Source: Candidatus Obscuribacterales bacterium
Lineage (GTDB): Bacteria > Cyanobacteriota > Vampirovibrionia > Obscuribacterales > Obscuribacteraceae
DNA: 64,000 bases
Assembly: GCA_020054205.1 (NCBI GenBank)
Contig: JAGVLS010000014.1
Location: 62,001 to 126,000, forward strand
Reading direction: 5' to 3'
Part shown: positions 19,455-29,396 of the stretch, piece after piece
Position numbering within the stretch: position 1 is the first letter of the stretch
How the letters are laid out: the number at the start of each line of letters is the position of its first letter
Translations under genes and position numbers: made by a program
The notes under the pieces: model-generated
Databases searched by the model: none
What the model saw: the letters and a program-made list of their open reading frames with translations, nothing else
What the model was told of the DNA's origin: nothing

Positions 19455-21011
19455 TTATTGCTCAGGAAAAGCTTGTTGCTGTTGCATACCACCACCATAA
19501 GGCATTTGTTGTTGATAGGGAGGGCGACCAACTGTTACTTGTAATGATTCATCTAGTTTTATTGGCAAATCCATACCAGCGGGAAGTTTTACTTCTCCAC
19601 CTTTTCTAACAGCTGCCCCTACGCCACCAACACCTGCACCAATGGCTGTACCAAATATTGCACCCATGCCTGTTGATTTACCAACCCTGCCACCACCAGT
19701 AGCACCCACAATTGCTCCTAAAGCTGTGCCTAATGCAGCTCCACCACCAGCACCAATACCTGTGTACATAAGGCTTTTTCCCACCCTTCCTTTTGTAGTA
19801 CCACCAACCAAGCGGATTTGATTTGTATCTACACTAGCTGATAGCGGGAAGCGCCTACCATCAGGAGTTTCAATAGAAGTAAATTTCAAATCCATTTTGC
19901 CATTAGCACCAAATCTAAAACGTTTTGCTGAAATTACACTTGTTACTTGACCAATAATTTTACTGCCTGCTGGCACCACTTCTGTACCGTTAGAATATAA
20001 TGCCTCGGCTAATGTTGCTCTAATTTCTTCACCTGGTTGTGTTGAGCCCGAATTCAAAGTGTTTTTTAAAGTAGTTTTAAGTTGTGTACCAGCTGATATT
20101 ACAGCTACACCACCTTGCAAATATCCAGGCGGCGGTTGTTGCTGATATGGGGATGCTTGTTGATAATTCCCAGGAGTAAAATTATATTGTCCACCATAAT
20201 TATTTCCTGGTGGCATTTGGCTTATCTGAGCGTTAGCAGTATTAGCATTAAAAGAGTCTTGTGAAATTACGCGACCTTGATATTGGCTATCATCGTATGG
20301 TTGATAATTAACAGGTGAATTTGAATTATTGCTAGCTGTATTAGGATTATTGACTTTAGCAGCAGAATCAGCAATGGTTTTTCTTGTACTATGTTCTTGC
20401 AATTCATAAAGACATGCAGCCACATCAGCTCTGGTAGCAATGTCGGTTGCTTTTACAATAGCTGGATCGGGATGATTTACTACAACGCCAGCTATTGAAC
20501 ATTGAGCAATTCCTTCTTTTGCCCAATTAGGTATTTTATCTGAGTCTTTGTATTTAGCTAGTTCTGCACTAACTTGTCCTTCACTTAAAGAAGGACTATT
20601 TAAAGTACGAGCAATAATAATTAAGACTTCTGCCTTTTGAATAAATTGATTGGGACGAAAACCATCAGCATAACCAGATATGTAATTGTTTTGTCTAATT
20701 ATTTCAACGCTTTTGTAATACCAATCGGTTGGTTTTACATCAGCAAAGCTTGGCTGGGATGCTACTGGTTGATTTTCCAAACCTAAAACTTTCACAAGCC
20801 AATCTGCTAATACTGCTCTTGTTATTGGTTCATTAGGCGAAAATTTACCGCTTTCTTCCTTACCAATAATATTTCTGTCAGATAAAGTGTTTACATATTT
20901 TTCGGCCCAATTATCTGACATATCTACAAAACGTGCAGCATATGCTCTTAAATCAAGTGGACTTATAAGTAAAAATGCCAATATAAGAGCTAGTAACTGT
21001 TTACCTTGCAT
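19455..21011 (-). CDS. SLH-domain secreted protein with VirB10-like region and glycine zipper
   Basis: A 518-residue protein: signal peptide, then three SLH repeats (about residues 27-75, 88-133 and 150-207; for example FVDMSDNWAEKYV and FADVKPTDWYY) that in Cyanobacteria and related phyla bind the cell wall. A Gln/Asn/Pro-rich linker (about 230-300) follows. From about 303 come AGTQLKTTL, VVPAGSKIIGQVTSV and SIETPDGRRFPL, the pattern of VirB10/TrbI-type beta-barrel proteins (G-T-x-I start, IPxGSxxxG, and DG). Then Gly zipper GAGGGAALGTALGAIVG and a terminal GGEVKLPAGMDLP. The VirB10 relation is similarity of pattern, not proven homology. A paralogous region lies in the gene at 45183-46094. 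Confidence 0.7.
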   Translation of the reverse strand: MQGKQLLALILAFLLISPLDLRAYAARFVDMSDNWAEKYVNTLSDRNIIGKEESGKFSPNEPITRAVLADWLVKVLGLENQPVASQPSFADVKPTDWYYKSVEIIRQNNYISGYADGFRPNQFIQKAEVLIIIARTLNSPSLSEGQVSAELAKYKDSDKIPNWAKEGIAQCSIAGVVVNHPDPAIVKATDIATRADVAACLYELQEHSTRKTIADSAAKVNNPNTASNNSNSPVNYQPYDDSQYQGRVISQDSFNANTANAQISQMPPGNNYGGQYNFTPGNYQQASPYQQQPPPGYLQGGVAVISAGTQLKTTLKNTLNSGSTQPGEEIRATLAEALYSNGTEVVPAGSKIIGQVTSVISAKRFRFGANGKMDLKFTSIETPDGRRFPLSASVDTNQIRLVGGTTKGRVGKSLMYTGIGAGGGAALGTALGAIVGATGGGRVGKSTGMGAIFGTAIGAGVGGVGAAVRKGGEVKLPAGMDLPIKLDESLQVTVGRPPYQQQMPYGGGMQQQQAFPEQ

Positions 21012-21118
21012 ATCTTGAGTATGTTGTCCTTAATCTTCCTAATATAATTGTGCCCTATTAGGATAAATTAGATAATATTATGAGATTAATTGTGAGTATT
21101 TTAGCTATTCTATTTTAG

Positions 21119-21796
21119 TTATTCATTGATAGCTGGCACGGATTCTTCTACCTGGCGCCAGTATTTTACTTTAGCTTCATCAGCGGCAATACCAAATAAT
21201 CCTTCTTTATATATTTGTTGTAAAAGCCTTACGGCGTCAGAGGCTGACCAATAATCTTCGGTATTTTTTGCACAAGATTCAAGCCAATGAATGCCTTGCT
21301 TTTGATCAGCAACACCACCCTCACCAGCTAAAAGCATTCTCCCAACAGCAAATTGCGCTATAGGATCACCATTTTCTGCTGCTTTTTGATACCAAATACG
21401 AGCATGAGCAAAACTAATATCAAGATTTAATTTTGATTCTCCATTGTAATGCATATAAGCAAGCGTACTTTGAGCTGGAGCAGATCCTAATTCAGCTGCC
21501 TTTTGTAGCAATCTAAAACAATCTGGGTGCACTGGTAATGGATTATAAACTCCACTTGGATCGAGCGCAGATAAACGATAGTAAGCATCAGGATAATTTT
21601 GCGCAGCTGCTTTTTTCAACCAATCTAATGTCCAATCCCATGATATTTCAGACGACGAAGACCAAAACATATTACCTAATAAGTATTGCGCTTGCGCATC
21701 TCCAGCTTCAGCTAAAGGTAAAAGCATTTCAATTGCTTCTTTGTCTTGACCAATTTCAATAGCAGCTTTTGCTTTACCAATTATTTCTGTATTCAT
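21119..21796 (-). CDS. Sel1-repeat (TPR-like) protein
   Basis: A 225-residue protein with several Sel1-like helical repeats, each of the form A-x-A-Q-x-x-L-x-x-M: AQAQYLLGNMF, APAQSTLAYMHYNGES, PIAQFAVGRMLLAGEGG. These form a curved scaffold for protein binding. No signal peptide, so cytoplasmic. Together with the roadblock gene immediately upstream (20 nt), it forms a likely operon; partner unknown. Confidence 0.75.
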   Translation of the reverse strand: MNTEIIGKAKAAIEIGQDKEAIEMLLPLAEAGDAQAQYLLGNMFWSSSSEISWDWTLDWLKKAAAQNYPDAYYRLSALDPSGVYNPLPVHPDCFRLLQKAAELGSAPAQSTLAYMHYNGESKLNLDISFAHARIWYQKAAENGDPIAQFAVGRMLLAGEGGVADQKQGIHWLESCAKNTEDYWSASDAVRLLQQIYKEGLFGIAADEAKVKYWRQVEESVPAINE

Positions 21797-21816
21797 AAAA
21801 TATTTTCAAAACAGAC

Positions 21817-22182
21817 TTAAGACAGCATGCCTGTTAATTGTGCTCCATGCTCTTCTACTGATTTAATTAGTCCTTCTAAATTAATACGTTGTCCTTTAGC
21901 TGTTAAAACAACTAAAAAATGTTTGCCAATATTATAGAAGTGTAAAATGCCTTGATCAGTTAATAAAGTCATTTGGGCTAGATTGCCACGATTCATTCTT
22001 TTCAATGAAACATCATTATTCGAAAAAAGAGTAGCACTTAAAGCGCCTAGTGTAGCTATATCAGTATCTGCAGGCAATGAGCTTGAGACAACTGCACCAT
22101 CTGGACTGATGAGCAAACAACCTAAAATTCCATGCTTTCCATTTAAAGAAGATAGAAGTGTTTTTAATTGTGCTGTGTCCAT
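21817..22182 (-). CDS. Roadblock/LC7-domain protein
   Basis: A 121-residue single-domain protein of the roadblock/LC7 family, which regulates small GTPases and cell polarity in bacteria. The pattern LSSLNGKHGILGCLLISPDG, ATLFSNND and LVVLTAKGQRINL is typical. A strong AGGGAGA ribosome-binding site precedes the ATG. Its GTPase partner (MglA-type) is not in the window. Together with the Sel1 gene it is probably one transcript. Confidence 0.8.
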   Translation of the reverse strand: MDTAQLKTLLSSLNGKHGILGCLLISPDGAVVSSSLPADTDIATLGALSATLFSNNDVSLKRMNRGNLAQMTLLTDQGILHFYNIGKHFLVVLTAKGQRINLEGLIKSVEEHGAQLTGMLS

Positions 22183-22225
22183 TCTATTATTGCTCTCCCT
22201 TTAGTAACTAATACTCTGTCAAAAT

Positions 22226-22870
22226 CTATTTACTTTCTTTTTTTCCTTGATCTTCTTTGGCAGTTTCTTTAGTTGCAGCTGTTCCTTTTTCATTATTATT
22301 AGCTACAGTTTTCTTCTCATCTTGGGATCCGCCTATCTTTTTTAATTTGAGCACATCCAGCCATGGATCATCTAAGGCTGCACTAAATACTTTACCCACA
22401 ATCTCTAATTGATCACCTTCTTTTAATTCAGTTAAAAGTTTCGTATCGCTATCCTTTTCTTTTGGAATCACCATAGCTAGTTTTAATTCTGATAAAGGAA
22501 TTTGTGCACTAGAGCGGAAAACTAAAAATGAAAGATATGTTTTAGATGAACGAAATGCAGGTTTATAGTCAAGAGCCAAACTGCTGAAATTAGAAAATTT
22601 TGCATTAAACTTTACATTCTTTCCAACAAAGTCTTGTGGCTTATTAACCAATTGATCTGTACTTACTGAAAGAACATTTTCGATTACTGGTTCTGGGGTA
22701 GCTTTACTAGCATTATTAGTTTCTTTTTTGTCAACAGCCTTTGGCGCGGGACTAGTTGTTTTAGATTTTGAATTTTGGGCAATAACTTGAGAACTATTAT
22801 TATTGATTAAAACAATAGCTATAAATAAGCTACACAAGCGAATTAAGTTATGTCCGTTTACTGTCATCAT
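22226..22870 (-). CDS. Secreted protein with OB-fold-like domain
   Basis: About 214 residues. N-terminal signal (hydrophobic run to VIAQNSK), then a Lys/Ala/Thr-rich linker, then about 110 residues (LVNKPQDFVGKNVKFNAKF...GDQLEIVGKVF...WLDVLKLKKI) with the alternating strand pattern of an OB fold or similar small beta barrel. The C-terminus is a charged, low-complexity tail (Lys/Glu/Asn). I start at ATG 22870 because GGGG lies 6 nt before it, rather than TTG 22882. Fold call is inference; function unknown. Confidence 0.55.
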   Translation of the reverse strand: MMTVNGHNLIRLCSLFIAIVLINNNSSQVIAQNSKSKTTSPAPKAVDKKETNNASKATPEPVIENVLSVSTDQLVNKPQDFVGKNVKFNAKFSNFSSLALDYKPAFRSSKTYLSFLVFRSSAQIPLSELKLAMVIPKEKDSDTKLLTELKEGDQLEIVGKVFSAALDDPWLDVLKLKKIGGSQDEKKTVANNNEKGTAATKETAKEDQGKKESK

Positions 22871-23065
22871 TCTAAACCCCAAATAAATAACATCCTTCTT
22901 AGACTTTCATATTACCAGAAGCGCTTCTTATTAAGCACATAAACCAAATTATGATTGATTTTTACCAATGATTTTTAGCATTGATTTTGCAATTATCGTT
23001 ATTAATAACATAAACAACGACTTGCCATGAGGCATATTTAGGACCGCATACATGAGATCACATAA

Positions 23066-25660
23066 GTGAATCAGTCAAAAGAGATAAAACCCAAAGAAGA
23101 ATCTCGCGAACTTACACCCATGTTTAAACAATATTGGGATATTAAGTCGAATTATCCTGACACGCTTTTATTTTTTCGCCTTGGTGATTTTTATGAGTTA
23201 TTTGATAACGATGCTTTAGTTGGTGCTAGAGAATTAGACATTACATTAACAGGACGTCCAGAACCTAGTTATCCAAATGGACGGGTGCCTATGGCAGGCG
23301 TGCCAGTTAAGTCTTTGGATGTGTATATTTCTCGTTTAATTGCAAAAGGATATTCCATTGCTTTATGTGAACAAGTGGGAGTAGTTGGTTCAAGCAAGGG
23401 CCCGGTAGAAAGAAAAGTCACACGCATATTAACTCCCGGCACGGTCTTAGAATCAAATCTTTTACCAGCACGAGAAAATAATTATTTAGTTGCTTTGCTT
23501 AAAGGAGAAACTAATAAGAAGGGCGAATGCTTATGGGGATTAGCCTATGTAGATGCATCTTCTGGTGAATTTGCTGTTACTGAATTAAATGAAAGCAATT
23601 TATTATTTGAATTAGCTCGTATATCACCAAAAGAAGTTTTAGTAGCAAAAAGAACTATACGTGCTGGCGCCATTCCAGAAGAAATGTTGGATATTCCAAA
23701 ATCTATCGAATCAAAATATAGGTTTACACATCGTCCTGCCATGTTTTTTAACATTGAGCCAAGCAAACGCAGAATCATGCAAACATTTAAAGTCAATACT
23801 CTAGAAGGATTTGGCTGTCAAAATATGCCATTGGCAATAGGAGCAGCTGGCGCCATTTTAGAATATCTAGAAAGCACACAAGGTTCGCAAATGCCAATCT
23901 TTACTGGCATGGCAACATATTATCCAGACAATTTTTTAGTTATAGATGAAAATACTAGACGTAATTTAGAGTTAACAGAAACTTTACGCGATCGCAGTTT
24001 TGCCAGCAGTTTATTGTGGGCTATTGATAAAACACAAACTGCTATGGGCAGTCGCATGTTGCGCAATTGGCTCACCAAGCCATTATTTGATTTGGAAACT
24101 ATAAATGAACGCTTAAACGCTATTGAAGAATTAAAAGGTAGTTTACAAAAGCGTCAAGCAATAAGTAATATTTTGAGCAGTCTTTCTGATTTAGAACGTT
24201 TAGCTGTAAAACTTGGCTCACAAACAATTTGTCCAAAAGATCTTTTAGCAGTTGCCGAATCACTTGCACAATTACCGAAACTACAAGAAGAATTAATTGA
24301 CTCTAAATCAAAATATTTAACAGCATTAGCTAAATTACCTAAACAATTGTTGGAATTAGCTGACAAAGTAATGAATGCATTGTCTTTAGATCCGCCAAGA
24401 GAGCTAACTCAAGGGGAAATATTTAAAGCTGGTTATTCAAATGAATTAGATGAAATTAGAAGTTTATTGGGTGGTGGCAAAGATTGGATTGAAAGCTTCC
24501 AAAAGAAAGAACAAGAGCGAACACAAATAAGATCATTGAAAGTAAGCTTTAATTCTACTTTTGGTTATTACATAGAAATTACACACGCCAATAAAGATGC
24601 AGTACCTGCTGATTATATTCGCAAACAAACACTCACAAATGCTGAGCGTTATATTACACCAGACTTAAAAGAATACGAAGCAAAAATTTTAAATGCTGAA
24701 CAAAATCAATCCACTTTAGAGTATAAATTATACGTTGATTTTAGAAATAGCATTGCTACCCATGGACAAATGGTTAGCCAAGTTGCTAATTACCTAGCAG
24801 CTTTAGATAGTTTATTATCACTTACTGTTACTGCAATTGAAAATAATTACACTCGCCCCAAATTAGATAATTCGCTCACACTTGAGATAAAAGACGGACG
24901 ACATCCAGTGCTTGAAAAGATTTTGCCCATGGGTATGTTCGTTGCCAATGATACCAATTTAAATGGTGACGCCGAAGAGAATCAAATGATTATTCTTACT
25001 GGACCTAATATGTCCGGCAAATCTAGTTTATTAAGACAAGTGGCTCATATTGTGCTCATGGCACAAATGGGTAGTTATGTACCAGCGCAATATGCTCATA
25101 TTGGTTTAGTCGATCGAATTTTTACACGTATTGGAGCAGTAGATGATTTAACACAAGGACAATCTACTTTTTTAGTTGAAATGAGCGAAACTACTCAATG
25201 TTGTTTGTCAGCCAGCAAAGCTTCTCTTATTTTATTGGATGAAGTAGGCAGAGGGACAAGCACTTACGACGGGGTTGCTATTGCTTGGGCAGTAGCTGAA
25301 TATCTTGCTAATGTAGTAAGAGCCCGAACTATATTTGCTACTCATTATCATGAATTAAATGGACTAACTAATTTCTTTTCTCAGATAAGTAATTTTCAGG
25401 TACAAGTTGCTGAAGCAGATGGGCAAGTAGAATTTATGCACCGAGTAGTGGCAGGGGGAGCTTCACGTAGCTTTGGCATTCGTGTAGCATCAATGGCTGG
25501 TTTGCCAAAAACCATTATTGATAGAGCCAATCAACTTATGACAATGATGGAACGCAAAAGTGCAGCTAGCAAAATCTTGGATGGTCCAAAAGATGGTCCT
25601 AAGTTAAATAATGTGGTTTTAGATAAGGCTATGCAATTGTCATTATTTACTAGAGACTAA
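23066..25660 (+). CDS. mutS: DNA mismatch repair protein MutS
   Basis: Recognises base mismatches and starts mismatch repair. Full-length (864 residues), with mismatch-binding F42-Y43-E44 (in RLGDFYELF), connector, lever and clamp regions (GYYIEITHANK), Walker A GPNMSGKS at 646-653, and Walker B LLDEVGRGTS with D725/E726, plus a C-terminal helical part ending VLDKAMQLSLFTRD. Start is GTG 23066; no better upstream start is in frame (an ATG at 23052 hits a stop). The FYE motif favours MutS over MutS2. Confidence 0.97.
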   Translation: MNQSKEIKPKEESRELTPMFKQYWDIKSNYPDTLLFFRLGDFYELFDNDALVGARELDITLTGRPEPSYPNGRVPMAGVPVKSLDVYISRLIAKGYSIALCEQVGVVGSSKGPVERKVTRILTPGTVLESNLLPARENNYLVALLKGETNKKGECLWGLAYVDASSGEFAVTELNESNLLFELARISPKEVLVAKRTIRAGAIPEEMLDIPKSIESKYRFTHRPAMFFNIEPSKRRIMQTFKVNTLEGFGCQNMPLAIGAAGAILEYLESTQGSQMPIFTGMATYYPDNFLVIDENTRRNLELTETLRDRSFASSLLWAIDKTQTAMGSRMLRNWLTKPLFDLETINERLNAIEELKGSLQKRQAISNILSSLSDLERLAVKLGSQTICPKDLLAVAESLAQLPKLQEELIDSKSKYLTALAKLPKQLLELADKVMNALSLDPPRELTQGEIFKAGYSNELDEIRSLLGGGKDWIESFQKKEQERTQIRSLKVSFNSTFGYYIEITHANKDAVPADYIRKQTLTNAERYITPDLKEYEAKILNAEQNQSTLEYKLYVDFRNSIATHGQMVSQVANYLAALDSLLSLTVTAIENNYTRPKLDNSLTLEIKDGRHPVLEKILPMGMFVANDTNLNGDAEENQMIILTGPNMSGKSSLLRQVAHIVLMAQMGSYVPAQYAHIGLVDRIFTRIGAVDDLTQGQSTFLVEMSETTQCCLSASKASLILLDEVGRGTSTYDGVAIAWAVAEYLANVVRARTIFATHYHELNGLTNFFSQISNFQVQVAEADGQVEFMHRVVAGGASRSFGIRVASMAGLPKTIIDRANQLMTMMERKSAASKILDGPKDGPKLNNVVLDKAMQLSLFTRD

Positions 25661-25727
25661 CTTCTTAACAAATATAGATTGACAATATGTAAGAATATAA
25701 CGTCTGCCCTAACATTAGAGTCAATGT

Positions 25728-28070
25728 ATGAATAATAGTAAGCTTCTTAAAAACTTCTTGCCAATTGCACTTATACTTGCCCAAACAATTAGCATTGGTA
25801 TATCTTTCGAATATTCATCTTGTGTCTATGCTGCTAATAGCTCTAAATCAAAAACAAGCCAAAGTTCCCAACTGGCAGGGCTTGATAGTCAAACATCTGA
25901 AGCTATAAGCCAAGGGCGGTTTAATGATGCATTGGATCTTTTAGTTTCACAAACTGCAAATGACAATACTGTTAATCAAAAACATGCCTGGTTAGCTTTT
26001 ACCTACATGTTTTTGTCTAAGTGTGAACCGTTAAAAGATTTAGCCAAAAAGTTTGGTGAGACAAAAGATAGCGATGCTTACAAACTAACCGAAGGGTTCA
26101 ATTTAATTTGCCAAAATAAATTGGCTGATGCAAAAACCTTATTGTCAACTCTGTCGAGCAACAAAGATACTGATGTTTTATCCAATCTTTCTTTGGCTGC
26201 AGTTCATGCTAAATCTAGTGAGCCAGCTCTAGCCATTGAATATTGCCAAAAAGCAGTAAAGCTCAACCCGGATTTTGCTTGGGGATATAGAACAATTGGA
26301 TTTTTGCAAGATAAGCTTTTAAAAGATCCAGTAAAAGCAGAAGAAGCATATAAACAAGCATTACAAATTGAGCCTGAGTTTAAAGAGGCTCGCGATTTAC
26401 TTGTTAATTTATATACAAGTCAAAACAAATATGATGAAGCTATAGGTACAGCGCAAGCAGCAATCAAACTAAATCAAAAAAATGCTGATAATTATTATCG
26501 TCTTTCTCAGATTTATACTCAACAATTCCGTCTGAAAGAAGCAGCAGAATTATTAGATAAGTGTACTGATTTAGCACCAAATAATAGTCGTTTTCATAGA
26601 GCGCAAGCACATATTCTTCGCACCCAAGGAAATATCAACGAAGCAATCGCCGAACAGCAAAAAGCTGTTGATATAAGCACTGATAAAGCATTTGAATTGA
26701 TTGAGCTAGCTAGTTTAAATCAATTAGCAGGTAATACAAATAAATCAATTGATAACTTGAAAGAAGCTTTGAAGCTATCTCCAACCAATCAAACTGCTCA
26801 TCAAAATTTAGTAACATTATTGAATCAAGAAAAACGTTTTGATGATTTAGTAGAAGAATATAAAAGAGCATTGACCCAAGCTCCTAAGCAAGCTGATTTG
26901 CGATTAGGACTAGGAAATGCTCTCATTGCTGCCGGTAAGATGAACGAAGCTATTGATGCATTAAAAGAAGCAGCTAACACTAATAACAATGACCCGCTTC
27001 CGTTAAGACAATTGGGGGCAATTTACTTAAATCAAAAAGATTATCCACAAGCAATTAAAGCTTATACAAAAGCTTTAAATATCAATCCAAGTTCTGTGGA
27101 TGATTTAGCAACACTTGGCTTAAGTTATGCAAGAAATAAAGATTATATGCAAGCTGAAACTGCTTTTGTTACAGCAATTGCCTTACATCAATTAACTGGT
27201 TCACAAACAGGTATAAATCGCTTGGATCTTATGCGATCTTTAGCTGATGTTTTATTTGCAGAAGGAAGATATACAGAAGCAGTAATAAATTTAGAAGTTG
27301 TAGCAGCAGCGAAAAAAGATATTGACAATAAGCTTCTTTTGCTCGAAGCTAAGGCTTTAAGAGATAATTCCGCCCACAGTATTAGTGAACTTGTTGCATA
27401 TTACAAATCTCTTTCTGCCGACGATCAACAAAAGTACCGCTTAGATTTGGTCTTAACTTTGATTGGACTAAAAAAAGCAGATTTAGCACAAGAGCAGATA
27501 AGCAAGGTTGATAACACAGAATTACAAAACAATTGTGATTGGCTTTTAGCACAAGCAGCTGTTCATCGCTTAAAAGGGGATTTAAATAAAGCTGAACAAT
27601 TAGCTATCAGTGCTACCAAGTTAGCATCTTTGACACCCGATCAATCATCCAGATCTTATATAGAGCTTGGACAGATACAATATGATTTAAATAAAGCTGG
27701 TGATACAATAGTAAGCTTAAACAAAGCAATAGATTTAGATGCTAAATCATTCGTAGCCTATGAATTGCTCAGTCAAGCTTATTTAAAAAAATCCGATGCT
27801 ATAAAAGCAGAAGGATACGCAAAAAAATCAGCTGAAACTAATCCGTACAATACAAAGGCTTATTTACTGTTGGGAGATATTTATGCGAGCGCTGGAAAAC
27901 CGAAAGATGCTGAGATTAATTACAAAAGAGCTGTTGAACTTAGTCCCGCATCGATAGAAGCTCATCGCCGTTTAGCTAATTTATATAAAAAGTTAGCACA
28001 GAAAGAAAATGCAAAGAAAGAAGAAGATGCTATTGCCCAAATTGAAAAACACAATTCGAAAGGAGAATAA
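25728..28070 (+). CDS. Exported tetratricopeptide-repeat protein
   Basis: A 780-residue protein with a signal peptide (to SCVYAANS) and roughly 15 TPR helical pairs from about residue 50 to the end. Clear copies: AIEYCQKAVKLNPDFAWGYR, AEEAYKQALQIEPEFKEAR, AIKAYTKALNINPSSVDDLA, AEINYKRAVELSPASIEAHR. TPR proteins in this phylum are envelope scaffolds. The next gene starts 5 nt after its stop, with its ribosome-binding site inside this gene's 3' end, so the two are coupled. Confidence 0.85.
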   Translation: MNNSKLLKNFLPIALILAQTISIGISFEYSSCVYAANSSKSKTSQSSQLAGLDSQTSEAISQGRFNDALDLLVSQTANDNTVNQKHAWLAFTYMFLSKCEPLKDLAKKFGETKDSDAYKLTEGFNLICQNKLADAKTLLSTLSSNKDTDVLSNLSLAAVHAKSSEPALAIEYCQKAVKLNPDFAWGYRTIGFLQDKLLKDPVKAEEAYKQALQIEPEFKEARDLLVNLYTSQNKYDEAIGTAQAAIKLNQKNADNYYRLSQIYTQQFRLKEAAELLDKCTDLAPNNSRFHRAQAHILRTQGNINEAIAEQQKAVDISTDKAFELIELASLNQLAGNTNKSIDNLKEALKLSPTNQTAHQNLVTLLNQEKRFDDLVEEYKRALTQAPKQADLRLGLGNALIAAGKMNEAIDALKEAANTNNNDPLPLRQLGAIYLNQKDYPQAIKAYTKALNINPSSVDDLATLGLSYARNKDYMQAETAFVTAIALHQLTGSQTGINRLDLMRSLADVLFAEGRYTEAVINLEVVAAAKKDIDNKLLLLEAKALRDNSAHSISELVAYYKSLSADDQQKYRLDLVLTLIGLKKADLAQEQISKVDNTELQNNCDWLLAQAAVHRLKGDLNKAEQLAISATKLASLTPDQSSRSYIELGQIQYDLNKAGDTIVSLNKAIDLDAKSFVAYELLSQAYLKKSDAIKAEGYAKKSAETNPYNTKAYLLLGDIYASAGKPKDAEINYKRAVELSPASIEAHRRLANLYKKLAQKENAKKEEDAIAQIEKHNSKGE

Positions 28071-28075
28071 GACTT

Positions 28076-28306
28076 ATGGCTAAAGAAGCTAAAGAAAAAG
28101 AAGGTAAAGATGGAGATGCTCCAGCTACAGTTACACTTGAAATTAAGGCACCTTCAGGAGAAGTCTGGGGAACATTAATTGCTACGGCTCGCGAGTTTAA
28201 GACTGGTTCAACCGGCTATTATGCAAGCGGTAAAGTAACCAATCCGGGCAGTGGTGCGCGCTACCAAGTTGGTTCCAATATTATTTTAATTGGCAGCAAA
28301 AAATAA
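28076..28306 (+). CDS. Small conserved-looking protein of unknown function
   Basis: A 76-residue protein: charged Lys/Glu-rich start (KEAKEKEGKDGDAPA), then a beta-rich remainder (TVTLEIKAPSGEVWGTLI, TGSTGYYASGKVTN, YQVGSNIILIGSK). The AAAGGAGA ribosome-binding site lies 9 nt before the ATG. It has no signal peptide. It is the second gene of the TPR transcript and is followed directly by a strong terminator. No known family recognised. Confidence 0.65.
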   Translation: MAKEAKEKEGKDGDAPATVTLEIKAPSGEVWGTLIATAREFKTGSTGYYASGKVTNPGSGARYQVGSNIILIGSKK

Positions 28307-28324
28307 AACTGGCTACAAATAATC

Positions 28325-28364
28325 AAATATACTTGCTTTATTTATAAAGCAAGTATATTTTTTC
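28325..28364 (+). terminator. Rho-independent terminator
   Basis: A perfect 16-bp inverted repeat: arm 28325-28340 (AAATATACTTGCTTTA), a 4-nt loop, arm 28345-28360, and T residues continuing to 28363. Ends the TPR and small-protein transcript, 18 nt after the stop codon. Confidence 0.88.
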
Positions 28365-28381
28365 GGCTATAATCGATTTAT

Positions 28382-29293
28382 ATGAGAAACATTATGCAAA
28401 ATCGAAAATCATTTGTTCCACTTTTATCTAAAGCAGGTAGGTCTTTTTGCATTTCAATTATTATTGCTACGGTTGTCTCTTATATAATTTTGAGCCCGCC
28501 GTTAATGTCTTTATACGCCACTTCTATGCTGTTTCATCCCATGCCACCAGATGAAGAACTGTATCAAATTGATAATATAATTGGAGTAAAAAAACAAGAT
28601 ATTTATTTCAAAAGTGCAGCAGGAAATAAATTACATGGATGGTTTTTTGAAAAACCAAATTCTAAAAAAATAATTTTAATTGCCCATGGCAATGGCGGCA
28701 ATCTTGCTTACAGAATAGATATAATTGCCTGTTTATTAAAAATCAATTGTTCAGTAATGATTTTTGATTACCAAGGTTATGGATTAAGTGCTGGCATTCC
28801 AAGCCCAACTGGAATTTGCCAAGATGGTGATGCTGCTTATAATTATTTGGTTAATACAAAAAAAATAAAGCCACAAAATATTATTGTCTATGGTGAATCA
28901 TTAGGAGGAGCAGTTGCTTGCCATATTGCAAACACAAAACCAGTCGGTGGCATTATCTTACAATCAACATTTTCTTCTCTTTTAAGTATTGCTCGCCAAA
29001 AATTATCATTTTTACAAATATATCCTGATTGGCTTGGACTTGATTTTGAACCACGTATGAATAATGTTTCGGCTTTATCCCACAATCATCCACCACTTCT
29101 AATTATTCATGGAGATAAAGATCGCATGATTCCTATATCAGAAGCAAAAATGTTATTTGATAAAGCAAGCCCACCGAAAAATTTAGTTGTATTAGTCAAC
29201 ACAGGGCATACTGGTATTTTTTCTGATTTAGCACATTTTATGCCAGCTATTACTACTTTTATCGATGGCTTAGATTCTCCAGCTAACCATTAG
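28382..29293 (+). CDS. Membrane-anchored alpha/beta hydrolase (Bem46/ABHD13-like)
   Basis: A 303-residue protein with an N-terminal membrane helix (about residues 22-44) and a hydrolase domain: IAHGNGGNL (oxyanion), DYQGYGLSAG, nucleophile elbow GESLGGAVA, Asp in HGDKDRMIP, His in NTGHTGIFS. The GxSxGG and HGNGGN combination is typical of the Bem46/ABHD13 group. Substrate unknown. Confidence 0.82.
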   Translation: MRNIMQNRKSFVPLLSKAGRSFCISIIIATVVSYIILSPPLMSLYATSMLFHPMPPDEELYQIDNIIGVKKQDIYFKSAAGNKLHGWFFEKPNSKKIILIAHGNGGNLAYRIDIIACLLKINCSVMIFDYQGYGLSAGIPSPTGICQDGDAAYNYLVNTKKIKPQNIIVYGESLGGAVACHIANTKPVGGIILQSTFSSLLSIARQKLSFLQIYPDWLGLDFEPRMNNVSALSHNHPPLLIIHGDKDRMIPISEAKMLFDKASPPKNLVVLVNTGHTGIFSDLAHFMPAITTFIDGLDSPANH

Positions 29294-29396
29294 CTTTATG
29301 CTTTAGCTGTCTCATATTTCATTGCTGTCAAGCTGGCAGATGCATATATCATAAGCTAAACTTATCGGGATCATTGGTGAGCTTTTTAATTGGAAT

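Noticed and set aside
25679-25701. TTGACA followed by TATAAC before the TPR gene
   Set aside because: The spacing is 11 nt, too short for a sigma-70 promoter.
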